Positions 25,708 to 33,811 of a stretch of DNA of 39,048 bases are shown piece after piece. Position numbers and translations under genes: made by a program. A model generated the notes under the pieces. That model made no database searches and had not been told where the DNA came from. It worked only from the letters and a program-made list of their open reading frames with translations. Source of the DNA: Gammaproteobacteria bacterium (GTDB lineage Bacteria; Pseudomonadota; Gammaproteobacteria; JAJDYQ01); assembly GCA_022825085.1 (NCBI GenBank), contig JAJDYQ010000046.1, forward strand, positions 1 through 39,048. The letters are read 5' to 3'. Each line of letters begins with the position of its first letter. Position 1 is the first letter of the stretch.

Positions 25708-27039
25708 ATGAATAAACAAATTCTGGCAGCAGCAGTCAGCGCCGGCCTGATGGCACCGGGTCTGGCAGCAGCGGACATCCAGATCTTCGGCCAGATACAG
25801 GCCGAGACCGGTAACCTTGAGCGTGATCCTCGCTACGGTGGGAGCGGAGCCCCAATCAGAGGGAATGTAAACCATAGCAGTGTTGATTACATACGTTCCG
25901 ACAATGTGCTCGGTTCCATCAAGGGTGGTGGTTCCAATGCCTTCGGTATCAAGGGCGATGAGGATCTGGGCAACGGCCTGACCGCCTACTTCATGTTCAA
26001 CAACGGTTTTTCCACCTTTGACGGCGATACCCTCGACAGCAGAGGCGGAGAAAGCTCGGGAGGCATCACAGCACGGGACCGCTATGTGGGACTCCGGGGT
26101 GACGGCTGGCATGTACAGTTCGGTCGCGTCAACACCCTGTACAAGACTGCCTCACACCGCTACGACCCCTTTCTCGGTACGGGCCTGCAGTCGCGTGCCA
26201 ATGGTGCCATGTCCGGTGGCCATAACGGCTTCTTCAATGATGTGGCACGTGTGGGTTTCAAATCCGGTGGTCTGAGCGCGGGCATTGATATCAAGTGGGA
26301 AGACGCCGCAAATGAGGACACTCCGCAATCCGGTGGCGATACCAGAGGCCTCAACACGGTTGACAAGGGTTCCTGGACGGGTGCCATCAAATACGGTCAG
26401 AAAGACTGGGAAGCAGGTCTGGCCTATATAGATTTTTCCTACCTTGACCATACTCCGGCCGCAGGGACTGAGACCATCTCTTTCGAGACAGGTGGAAATG
26501 TCAACGTTCCGCCCGAGCCGAGAAAAGAAGCCAATGGCGACCTCAGCGCATGGAAGATCCACGGCAAGTACGATATCGGCGACTTCTCGCTCCGTGCACA
26601 ATATGAGCGGGTCAAGGTTGATGAAATGGTTGCCGGTCGGGCGAGCCGCGGTGATGGTGGTAGTACGCTGGTTGGTCTGGAAGGTGGTAACGGGGCTGAA
26701 GAGTACCGTTCGCTGCATCTCAGCGTGACCTACAGGATATCGGGCAGCACCAGCCTTATGGCGCGTTTTGCGGACACAGAATGGCAGGATAATGTGGATA
26801 GAAGAAGACATGTCGCGAATAATACTAATACTGTGGATAACATAAAATATGATGTCGAAGGCAGGCATTGGGCGGTTGGCGTGAGGCACGACCTGTCCAA
26901 GCGCACCCATGTCTATGGTGGTTATATGGACAATGACTATGACTATAACTATGGAAGTCCCATTCAGGCCGAAAATAATCGTTATATTCGTAAAGATGAA
27001 ATCACCGGCTGGGCCGTGGGTATGCGCCACAAGTTCTAG
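25708..27039 (+). CDS. outer-membrane general porin
   Basis: This 443-residue protein starts with a signal peptide (MNKQILAAAVSAGLMAPGLAAA) and ends in Phe (VGMRHKF), the C-terminal beta-signal recognised by BAM. Alternating hydrophobic beta-strands run throughout. The N-terminal part has features of Gram-negative porins of the Porin_4 type: AFGIKGDEDLGNGLTAYF and DRYVGLRG-x-GWHVQFGRV. An acidic and Gly-rich loop lies around residues 95-115. The ribosome site GGGAG is well placed. A strong terminator follows. It sits between the VWA-FHA gene and the other cluster genes but has its own regulatory region, so a shared job is only possible. Confidence 0.92.
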   Translation: MNKQILAAAVSAGLMAPGLAAADIQIFGQIQAETGNLERDPRYGGSGAPIRGNVNHSSVDYIRSDNVLGSIKGGGSNAFGIKGDEDLGNGLTAYFMFNNGFSTFDGDTLDSRGGESSGGITARDRYVGLRGDGWHVQFGRVNTLYKTASHRYDPFLGTGLQSRANGAMSGGHNGFFNDVARVGFKSGGLSAGIDIKWEDAANEDTPQSGGDTRGLNTVDKGSWTGAIKYGQKDWEAGLAYIDFSYLDHTPAAGTETISFETGGNVNVPPEPRKEANGDLSAWKIHGKYDIGDFSLRAQYERVKVDEMVAGRASRGDGGSTLVGLEGGNGAEEYRSLHLSVTYRISGSTSLMARFADTEWQDNVDRRRHVANNTNTVDNIKYDVEGRHWAVGVRHDLSKRTHVYGGYMDNDYDYNYGSPIQAENNRYIRKDEITGWAVGMRHKF

Positions 27040-27079
27040 CCACAAGTTCCAGGGATTGCCTGCAATCCGATGGACGTAA

Positions 27080-27107
27080 AACGGGGCCTCATGGCCCCGT
27101 TTTTTTT
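27080..27107 (+). terminator. intrinsic terminator of the porin gene
   Basis: AACGGGGCC and GGCCCCGTT pair perfectly around TCAT and are followed by seven more T. It starts 41 bp after the porin stop. Confidence 0.95.
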
Positions 27108-27118
27108 GAGAGACAAAA

Positions 27119-27144
27119 CCTGCCCGCAAGTCACTCAGGGCAGG
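27119..27144 (+). promoter_or_regulatory. inverted repeat before the cluster's second part
   Basis: CCTGCCC (27119-27125) and GGGCAGG (27138-27144) are perfect arms 12 bases apart. TATAAA follows at once and could be a -10. It lies about 100 bp before the next gene and may be an operator or a small hairpin. Confidence 0.35.
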
Positions 27145-27240
27145 TATAAATGAATACGGGACGCACTGACACAGTCATAAAATGAACAATATGCCTGCGC
27201 CGGATTCAAAGAAGCATCGGCAGATACAGGAGCGAGCAGT

Positions 27241-27891
27241 ATGGTGTATCCTGTTGCAGAGGAGAATATGGACTCCTTCGGTCATACAATGAAAAAGGAC
27301 TTTCTGACAATCAGGGTGCTGCTTCTGGGCACGGCGTTTTTATTCTCATCGGCGCTTTATGCGGATGAAGCCGATGATGACAGGGATTGTCCCCTGGTGG
27401 TGCCTGAGTTTGATCATGCCGCGCTGCTGACTCGTGAGGAACGCATTCAGATGATGGAACAGGCACTCGATGACGCCCTCAGCCGGGTGCAGAACTGTCG
27501 TCAGGCATCGGCCGATAAACAGAATGATGCGGCGAATAATGCGGCCGGTTCGGCGGCTGCCGGTATTTCCGGCGGCAGTGCAGGTGCCGACGGGAATGAA
27601 GGAGCAAAGATCAAGCCGGCAGTCGCCAGCGATACCATAGCCGGGCAGCAGGACAAGGCTGAAAACATACAACCTGCCCGACCGGCCAGCGCACTGTCGG
27701 GCACGGAAATTTCCGGGCAACGCGCAGGTTCCATGCCGGTTGGAACGGCACCGAAAGATATACCACCGGCCGATAATGATAATATAATTGCCCGCCAGAT
27801 CAGAGAGGCGGCCTCTGCAGAATCTGATCCTGAAAAGCAGCAGAAGCTCTGGAATGAATATCGCCGTTATAAAGGACTGCCGGAAAAATGA
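27241..27891 (+). CDS. exported protein of unknown function
   Basis: No family is recognised. The 216-residue frame has a signal-peptide-like segment (FLTIRVLLLGTAFLFSSALYA), with cleavage likely before DEADDD near residue 41. Two cysteines follow (RDCPLV and QNCRQ), flanking a helical segment. The middle is a low-complexity Ala/Gly/Gln region, and the C-terminus is a charged helix (DPEKQQKLWNEYRRYKGLPEK). Starts at 27241 (AGGAG eight bases upstream), 27268 (GAGGAG very close) and 27289 (MKKDF, the tidiest signal peptide) are all possible. It is the first gene after the porin terminator and is followed 29 bp later by the lipoprotein gene. Confidence 0.7.
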   Translation: MVYPVAEENMDSFGHTMKKDFLTIRVLLLGTAFLFSSALYADEADDDRDCPLVVPEFDHAALLTREERIQMMEQALDDALSRVQNCRQASADKQNDAANNAAGSAAAGISGGSAGADGNEGAKIKPAVASDTIAGQQDKAENIQPARPASALSGTEISGQRAGSMPVGTAPKDIPPADNDNIIARQIREAASAESDPEKQQKLWNEYRRYKGLPEK

Positions 27892-27920
27892 GATCGAAAC
27901 ATCGATCAGGAGAGTTTTAG

Positions 27921-29171
27921 ATGTGTTATTCCAAGGACGCCAATAGTTTTTTCTGCTCATCACAATGGATGAACGGTTCCTGGTTGACGGGATACTGCCT
28001 GCTGGCAGCGATTTTACTGCTGACCGGTTGTAATGCGACCACCGGCAGAGCGCTGAATGATTCTGCGATTCGGGTCGGGCCACAGGCCTCCTCGGCTGCA
28101 AATGAGCAGGTGCCGGTACGGGCGATACACAAAGAGCTTGAAGTGATCGTTCCTGTTTTTGACCCCAACATTCCTGAAGACTCCGAAGAGGGCATCTGGC
28201 CTGAGCTGCGCCGGGTAGAGTCAGTCAGGTTTGCCATTGAAATGAAGCGGGCACTGGAAGAGACCGAACAACTGGGGGCAATTCGTGTAACGCCGGATCA
28301 GCAGGTCACCGGAGACCTTTATGTGATTGGCAGAATCAACGAATCCAATGGAGAAGATGTCGGCATTAACATCAGGGTAATCAGCATGGACGGCAAAACC
28401 TGGCTGAGCAAAAATTACAGTCACCGGGTTGATGGATACTTCTTTGATAATCTGCGTAATAAGGACAAAAGCGCTTATTATCCGATCTTTCAGGAAGCAG
28501 CGACCGATATTGTCAGGCAACTGAAATCGAAGCGGAGTGACTATCTGGAGATGATCAACCAGCTAACCGAAGTACGCTTTGGTCACTCCATGTCAGACGA
28601 CAGCTTTGCACAGTTTCTTGAATTCAGAGGCAATCAGGTAAAACTGGTACAGGCACCTGCCGGTAATGACCCCATGCTCAAACGCATTCACAAATACCGT
28701 GTAGAAGACCAGCTCTTTATGGATCGTATGCAGCAGGGCTATGACGACTTTGCACAACAAGTGGCACCGTCCAATGAGGCATGGCAGGAAGCCGCCTATA
28801 CGGAAAACAAGGCCAGACGCGAAGCCAGAAAAGCAACCCTGATAAAGGCTGTGACTGGCGTGCTGGCTATCGGGCTGGCCGTTGCCAGCGATTCCGATTC
28901 AACCGGTGGTGCCGTTGCCGAGACCAGTGCGGTGCTGGCGGGAGGGGCACTTCTGGCAGGTAGCGTAAAGAGCTATCAGGAAGCCAAATTCCACCAGGAA
29001 GCCCTGATGGAACTTGGAAAATCGGTAGATACGCAGGTTGCCCCCCAGGTTATTGCGTTTGAAGAAAAGAACATAAAGCTGACCGGGGATATGGCACAAC
29101 AATTTGATCAATGGCGTGCGGCGCTGAAAAGAATATATGCCGAGGAACAGACACCGGACAGGCAGCTCTGA
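27921..29171 (+). CDS. lipoprotein of the VWA cluster, unknown function
   Basis: This 416-residue protein has AGGAG before the ATG and a lipobox LLTGC with Cys37 as the lipidated residue. After it, about 60-210 is a mixed alpha/beta domain (VPVFDPNIPEDSEEGIWPELRRVESVRFA, GDLYVIGRINESNGEDVG, ISMDGKTWLSKNYSH). From about 270 to the end it is mostly helical, with a Gly/Ala-rich hydrophobic segment (about 312-352) and a coiled-coil-like tail. The N-terminal part resembles lipoproteins that bind partners in secretion machines, but I cannot assign a family. It is likely at the inner leaflet of the outer membrane. It forms one transcription unit with its neighbours. Confidence 0.8.
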   Translation: MCYSKDANSFFCSSQWMNGSWLTGYCLLAAILLLTGCNATTGRALNDSAIRVGPQASSAANEQVPVRAIHKELEVIVPVFDPNIPEDSEEGIWPELRRVESVRFAIEMKRALEETEQLGAIRVTPDQQVTGDLYVIGRINESNGEDVGINIRVISMDGKTWLSKNYSHRVDGYFFDNLRNKDKSAYYPIFQEAATDIVRQLKSKRSDYLEMINQLTEVRFGHSMSDDSFAQFLEFRGNQVKLVQAPAGNDPMLKRIHKYRVEDQLFMDRMQQGYDDFAQQVAPSNEAWQEAAYTENKARREARKATLIKAVTGVLAIGLAVASDSDSTGGAVAETSAVLAGGALLAGSVKSYQEAKFHQEALMELGKSVDTQVAPQVIAFEEKNIKLTGDMAQQFDQWRAALKRIYAEEQTPDRQL

Positions 29172-29264
29172 TATTCAAATACTGTGACAAAAATCCTGGG
29201 GGCTGTCCTGTTTTTGCGGAGATGAAAGAAAGAACCATCAGACATTGTTTGACGGACTGACAAA

Positions 29265-30689
29265 TTGGACAATCAGCCATTCAAAGACAAAAAAAGAAGC
29301 AGAGAATACTCCCTGTTAATCAACATCTCAGTCGCTGCCATACTGCTCGGCATGGTGGTTTTCGTACTGATCCATGGGCGCATGGACCCGGCTCGCACGA
29401 CTGAAACACAGGATGCCGACAGCGATACCACAAGGCATGCAACGGATGAGCGGGCAGAGGCACTGCGGCAAAAATATATTGACAGAATGAAGCTTTATGA
29501 ATCTGAAACCAGGGCCGAAATCGAACAGCTTCACCTGTCGCTATGGTCTCCCGGCAGCATCACAGAACTACAGGAGCAGGAAAAAAAGGCCATTGAATCC
29601 TTTGGAGAGAATCAATTTGATGCTGCACTGACACAACTGGATGAACTACTGGAAAAAGTATCCGGACTGCAATCAATACACCGGGAAAAATTTATGGCTG
29701 CCCTGGAAAATGCCCAACAGGCGTTCACAGAAGGGCACAGCGAACAGGCATCATCCGCGATCAACGACGCCCTGCGTTACCGGCCCGAAAACCGGGACGC
29801 ACAACAACTGAAAAAACGCATTGACTCGATGGAAACAGTGGCCCGGTTGATCAGGGAAGCCGAGATAGCACGGGTAGAAAACAACCTGGGCAAAGAAATT
29901 GAGCTGCTCGATGAAGCGATCCGGCACGACCCGCACCGTACTGAACTGGTGCAGCGGCATAATCGATTGACGGCAAAGCATCGCCAGCAGCTATTTGACA
30001 ATCGGCTGCAGCAGGCCTACCGGGCACTGGACAGTAAAGACATCAAGCAGGCGCGGCAAAATCTTTTACAGTTGGAACGAATGAATGGCGGACATCCATC
30101 CCTGGCCCGACTGTCAGATAAAATCAAACAGCTTGAAAAAGAACTGTCCTATCAGAACCTGATGGCGGGTGCGAGGGCAGCCGAACAGGAAGATAACTGG
30201 CAACAGGCCGAATCCCTTTACCAACAGGCGAAAATGATATTTCCTGACAGAAAAGGCTTGAGTGAGCATCTGCAGCGAGCCTCTAAAATCAATCAATATA
30301 CCCGTATTATGGAACAATCACTGCAACGCCCGCAGCGACTGGCGGATAGCCGGATAGCGGCCTCGATAGAACAGATCATTCAGGAAAGTGCCGAACAGGC
30401 CGAACACAGCATCAGACTCCAGCAGATGACCACGCGGCTGAAAAATACCATCGCAGAAATGTCCAAACCCGTTGCGGTCACCGTACATTCGGATGGATAT
30501 ACCCATATATCGGTATCCGGTATCGGTGTTATTGGCAAAGTGACCGAGTACAAACTAAAAGAAGGCCTGAAGCCGGGGCGGTACCTGTTCAAGGGAGAGC
30601 GCAGAGGCTTCAGAGACAAACTGGTCGAAGTTCACATCAAACCAGAACAACCTGTTGATATCCGGGTCATCTGTGATGAAGCTGTCTGA
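29265..30689 (+). CDS. membrane-anchored coiled-coil protein with PEGA-like C-terminus
   Basis: No named family is recognised. The only start consistent with the membrane helix is TTG at 29265: the frame has a stop 15 bases upstream, and the first ATG lies inside the helix. The 474 residues comprise a basic cytoplasmic N-terminus, one helix (about 17-37), and a long helical periplasmic region (about 55-395) with TPR-like or coiled-coil stretches rich in Gln, Glu and Ala. A beta-type domain (about 398-474) follows, with VTVHSDGYTHISVSGIG and LKPGRYLFKGERRGFRDK, like a PEGA repeat. The stop overlaps the next gene by 14 bp, so the two are coupled. It probably spans or scaffolds the periplasm. 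Confidence 0.78.
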   Translation: MDNQPFKDKKRSREYSLLINISVAAILLGMVVFVLIHGRMDPARTTETQDADSDTTRHATDERAEALRQKYIDRMKLYESETRAEIEQLHLSLWSPGSITELQEQEKKAIESFGENQFDAALTQLDELLEKVSGLQSIHREKFMAALENAQQAFTEGHSEQASSAINDALRYRPENRDAQQLKKRIDSMETVARLIREAEIARVENNLGKEIELLDEAIRHDPHRTELVQRHNRLTAKHRQQLFDNRLQQAYRALDSKDIKQARQNLLQLERMNGGHPSLARLSDKIKQLEKELSYQNLMAGARAAEQEDNWQQAESLYQQAKMIFPDRKGLSEHLQRASKINQYTRIMEQSLQRPQRLADSRIAASIEQIIQESAEQAEHSIRLQQMTTRLKNTIAEMSKPVAVTVHSDGYTHISVSGIGVIGKVTEYKLKEGLKPGRYLFKGERRGFRDKLVEVHIKPEQPVDIRVICDEAV

Positions 30690-32673
30690 AGAACATTTTC
30701 GTCGGCGCAAGCGAACCTTCTGGAAAAAGATGATGGTTGCCGGTGTTGCGATAGCAACCATCGGAGCGACCGTGCTGACACTTGTTTTCTGGGTTAAAGC
30801 CGTTGTTGTTGAAATAAGACCGGAAGCAGCGGCCCTCAAGGCACAACGCACCCTGCAAGGGCCGGGCTGGATACAACAGGACAAAGTCTATTTGCTGGCC
30901 TCCAGGGCCGTGTTGCAGATTACAGCACCGGGATTTATCGGCGACAACATCACCCTGCAACGTGGCATGCCCGAACGCCATATCACCGTTACCCTCCAGG
31001 AAGCGCCGGCCATGATTAGAGCGACAGTCAAACCGGCTGATGAGCGAATAAAATGGCATCTTAATGGAGAACTGACAGACACCGGGCCGCAGTTGCAAAC
31101 CACGGTAGAGCCGGGAACGCACCATCTGGAAGTTTCACACCCCTACTACCAGCCGCAACAAAGTTTTGTCGATGTGGAGCGAGGTACGGAAAAGGTGCTG
31201 TCGTTTGAACTAAACCCCGTGCAGGGTCAGCTCAATCTGCACTCCAGTCCGCCGGGTGCATCGGTACTGCTGGACGGCAATGTCATCGGACAAACGCCTG
31301 TTACCATGATGCAGCAAGGGGGCATACACAACCTTCGGATAGAGCTGCCTGACTTTGAGCCAATCAACGATGCCGTTGAAATTACCCATGGACAGCCGAC
31401 CATCAACAGAAACTACCGACTGAATCCACAGCAGGCATCTCTGGATTTCACACTGATCCCGCCTGATGGGCAGCTATTGATCAATGGCAAAATACAACCG
31501 ATAACCGACATGCCGATAAAGCTCGAATCCGGGCGCGAGCTCAGAATCAGCTACTCAAAAGCGGGATACTTGACCAAAACAATCAAACGCACACTCAAGC
31601 CGGCCCGGAAAGAAAATATACATCTGCAACTGGAACCGGAATATGGAAAAGTGATCATCGAAACAACCCCGCCATCAGACATTAAAATAAACAACGAGAC
31701 AAAAGGGCGAACCCCACAGACCATGACACTGCAAGCCATCCCTCATAATATCCACCTCTCCAGGCCGGGTTACCGCCCGATTCAAAAGACAATACACCCA
31801 GACAGTCAGCGTGTGATACAAATTGACGAGACACTGCTGACAAACGAGCAGGCGCAGCTTGCTGAATCTCCGGCAGTAGCCAGAAACTCCATAGGGCTTG
31901 AGCTGGTATTATTCAAACCCGACAAAACGGCCTCTTTCCAGATAGGCGCACACCGCAGTGAGACAGGGCAGCGTGCCAATGAAATCCTGCGCACAATAAA
32001 GCTGGACAAAGCCTTTTACATCAGTCGTACAGAAATAACAGCCCGACATTACAGCGAGTTTGCCTCCGGGACTCCGGCATCTGGTCTGGCGGTCAGCAAC
32101 ATCACCTGGAATGAGGCAGCACTTTTCTGCAACTGGCTGAGTGAAAAAGAAAACCTGCCACATTTCTACCTCACAAACGGCAACAACATTACCGGCTACA
32201 ACCCTCAAAGCATCGGATACCGACTACCGAGTGAAGCAGAATGGGAATGGCTGGCACGCCATGCCAATCGCCGCACACCCACCCGATTCATCTGGGGCAA
32301 CGAAGCGACGGTTCCTGCCGGCGTCGGTAATCTGGCTGATGAAAGTGCCAAAACCAATGTGGCGACCTACATTCCCGGCTATAACGACGGTCACTCGAAA
32401 GTGGCACCGCCCCGCTCATTCAAGCGAGACAGGGCAGGTTTGTACGATTTGCTGGGCAATGTCAGCGAATGGGTACATGACGCCTATGCCGTTGATGCAG
32501 AGATAATGGGCGGCCCGTTGGGGCCCTCCAACAATACCGGTCGCAGCGGACATGTTGTTAAGGGTTCAAGCTGGCGGTCGGGCAGGCTGACAGAACTGCG
32601 TTCTGCATATCGGCAGAGAGCGGTCGGGCCGGCCGATGATCGGGGATTTCGCGTTGCCCGATATATCTACTGA
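30676..32673 (+). CDS. PEGA-repeat protein with formylglycine-enzyme-like (SUMF1) domain
   Basis: From the ATG at 30676 there are 665 residues. A basic N-terminus (RRRKRTFWKK) and a membrane helix (about 19-41) put the rest in the periplasm. Residues about 85-395 hold four to five PEGA-like repeats (HSSPPGASVLLDGNVIGQTP, TTPPSDIKINNETKGRTP). Residues about 404-665 are an FGE/SUMF1 fold with YRLPSEAEWEWLAR, LLGNVSEWVHD, KGSSWRS and DRGFRVAR. The two copper-binding cysteines that real formylglycine-generating enzymes need near the C-terminus are absent (SAYRQRAVGPADDRGFR), so I infer a binding domain, not an oxidase. The gene overlaps the preceding one by 14 bp. Confidence 0.88.
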   Translation: MKLSEEHFRRRKRTFWKKMMVAGVAIATIGATVLTLVFWVKAVVVEIRPEAAALKAQRTLQGPGWIQQDKVYLLASRAVLQITAPGFIGDNITLQRGMPERHITVTLQEAPAMIRATVKPADERIKWHLNGELTDTGPQLQTTVEPGTHHLEVSHPYYQPQQSFVDVERGTEKVLSFELNPVQGQLNLHSSPPGASVLLDGNVIGQTPVTMMQQGGIHNLRIELPDFEPINDAVEITHGQPTINRNYRLNPQQASLDFTLIPPDGQLLINGKIQPITDMPIKLESGRELRISYSKAGYLTKTIKRTLKPARKENIHLQLEPEYGKVIIETTPPSDIKINNETKGRTPQTMTLQAIPHNIHLSRPGYRPIQKTIHPDSQRVIQIDETLLTNEQAQLAESPAVARNSIGLELVLFKPDKTASFQIGAHRSETGQRANEILRTIKLDKAFYISRTEITARHYSEFASGTPASGLAVSNITWNEAALFCNWLSEKENLPHFYLTNGNNITGYNPQSIGYRLPSEAEWEWLARHANRRTPTRFIWGNEATVPAGVGNLADESAKTNVATYIPGYNDGHSKVAPPRSFKRDRAGLYDLLGNVSEWVHDAYAVDAEIMGGPLGPSNNTGRSGHVVKGSSWRSGRLTELRSAYRQRAVGPADDRGFRVARYIY

Positions 32674-32708
32674 TTACAATATCGACACACTCAGGCATAC
32701 TACCGACC

Positions 32709-32990
32709 ATGAAAACACTACTGAGAAAGACGACTGCGCTCATCGCCATTATGATACTTTTGCCGCTTATGGTGATTGCCAATGCCGTTACTGCTGCTTA
32801 CCTGCTGGGCCTGCACTCCCCGGCATCCTTATATTGGGCCATATTACTGACCATCCGGGATCGACGCAAAAAGGGTGCTGCGCTGATTATTTTTGCGATA
32901 CTTTTCCTGTTCATGGGCACTGTTACTGCCGGCATTATTGTTTACACCCTGAACCTTAACTCCCCGGCAGCCTTTCCGGTTGACATATAA
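32709..32990 (+). CDS. small two-helix membrane protein with internal repeat
   Basis: The 93-residue protein has two membrane helices (about 9-34 and 58-82) linked by a basic cytoplasmic-type loop, RDRRKKG. The two halves are copies of each other: TALIAIMILLPL..VTAAYLLGLHSPAS and AALIIFAILFLF..VTAGIIVYTLNLNSPAA align. It matches no family I know. It ends two bases before the MotA/TolQ-like gene. A small accessory or lid subunit of the channel is an attractive guess only. Confidence 0.75.
   Translation: MKTLLRKTTALIAIMILLPLMVIANAVTAAYLLGLHSPASLYWAILLTIRDRRKKGAALIIFAILFLFMGTVTAGIIVYTLNLNSPAAFPVDI
32734..32972 (+). repeat. 144-bp-period imperfect tandem repeat inside the small membrane gene
   Basis: CTGCGCT at 32734 recurs at 32878 and ACTCCCCGGCA at 32815 recurs at 32959. 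The period is exactly 144 bases (48 codons) at both ends. GATACTTTT and GTTACTGC are also shared between the copies. The repeat is in frame. Confidence 0.8.
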
Positions 32991-32992
32991 AA

Positions 32993-33811
32993 ATGTCAGG
33001 GGTCATTAAAAGCCTGACAGCCCTGATCATATCAGTGCTACTGGTTCACCTCGCCTACATTGGTGTTATTTTGCCGAATGCGGAACTTGCGATTGAGCTG
33101 GCAAGGCAACAGGGACAGACAGCGCCACGCAGCCTGTTTGTTATCCTGAAAGATCTGGAGCAGGAGATATGTATCATTTTAATGCTATGGGGAACCTACC
33201 TGATTATCAGCAAAATCATATCGATCAGCAAAGACCGTTATCTTTTTGATGAAGAGCTGATTGAATTCTCTGGAGATGAAAACGACAATAAAATGGAGGC
33301 CGCACGGGCCGCACGGGATCGACTTGCCGACCTGCCGGAAGAAGTCACAAAGACCTCGCTGGTACAAACACTGCTACTGGGACTGGATCGATTTTTGATT
33401 ACCAGAGACGTGCATTACACGGCGGAAGCCATAGATGCGCAAATGGATGCACTATTTCTTGGTATGGAGACAGAAAACTCCATGATCCGCTACCTGATTT
33501 GGGCCATTCCCTCCATTGGGTTTGTAGGCACAGTACGCGGCATAGGGGAGGCGCTGTCACAGGCAGATCAGGCCTTGGCGGGCAACATTACCGGCATGAC
33601 CAACAGCCTGGGGATCGCCTTCAACTCGACCCTGGTTGCGCTGATTATCAGCATCTTTTTGATGTTGCTACTGCACCAGCTACAGAGGATACAGGACGGA
33701 CTGATTGTGGATATCAGAGCCTACTGCGAAAAACACATCATGGGTCCAATAGGGCAAAGCTCGGCATCCAGCGGCCATGAAGAAGCACAGGAAGAAAGCA
33801 GAAGGATTTAA
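32993..33811 (+). CDS. MotA/TolQ/ExbB-type proton-channel subunit
   Basis: This 272-residue protein has four predicted helices (about 5-27, 58-78, 166-186 and 210-230) and a long cytoplasmic loop (about 79-165), the MotA-like layout. The family core is IPSIGFVGTVRGIGEAL (about 172-188), followed by ITGMTNSLGIAFNSTLVALIIS, the pair of helices that line the ion path in TolQ, ExbB and MotA. Such proteins form pentamers around a dimer of a single-helix B subunit and use ion flow to move it. Its 3' end overlaps the first VWA gene by 35 bp, so the two are made together. Confidence 0.9.
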   Translation: MSGVIKSLTALIISVLLVHLAYIGVILPNAELAIELARQQGQTAPRSLFVILKDLEQEICIILMLWGTYLIISKIISISKDRYLFDEELIEFSGDENDNKMEAARAARDRLADLPEEVTKTSLVQTLLLGLDRFLITRDVHYTAEAIDAQMDALFLGMETENSMIRYLIWAIPSIGFVGTVRGIGEALSQADQALAGNITGMTNSLGIAFNSTLVALIISIFLMLLLHQLQRIQDGLIVDIRAYCEKHIMGPIGQSSASSGHEEAQEESRRI

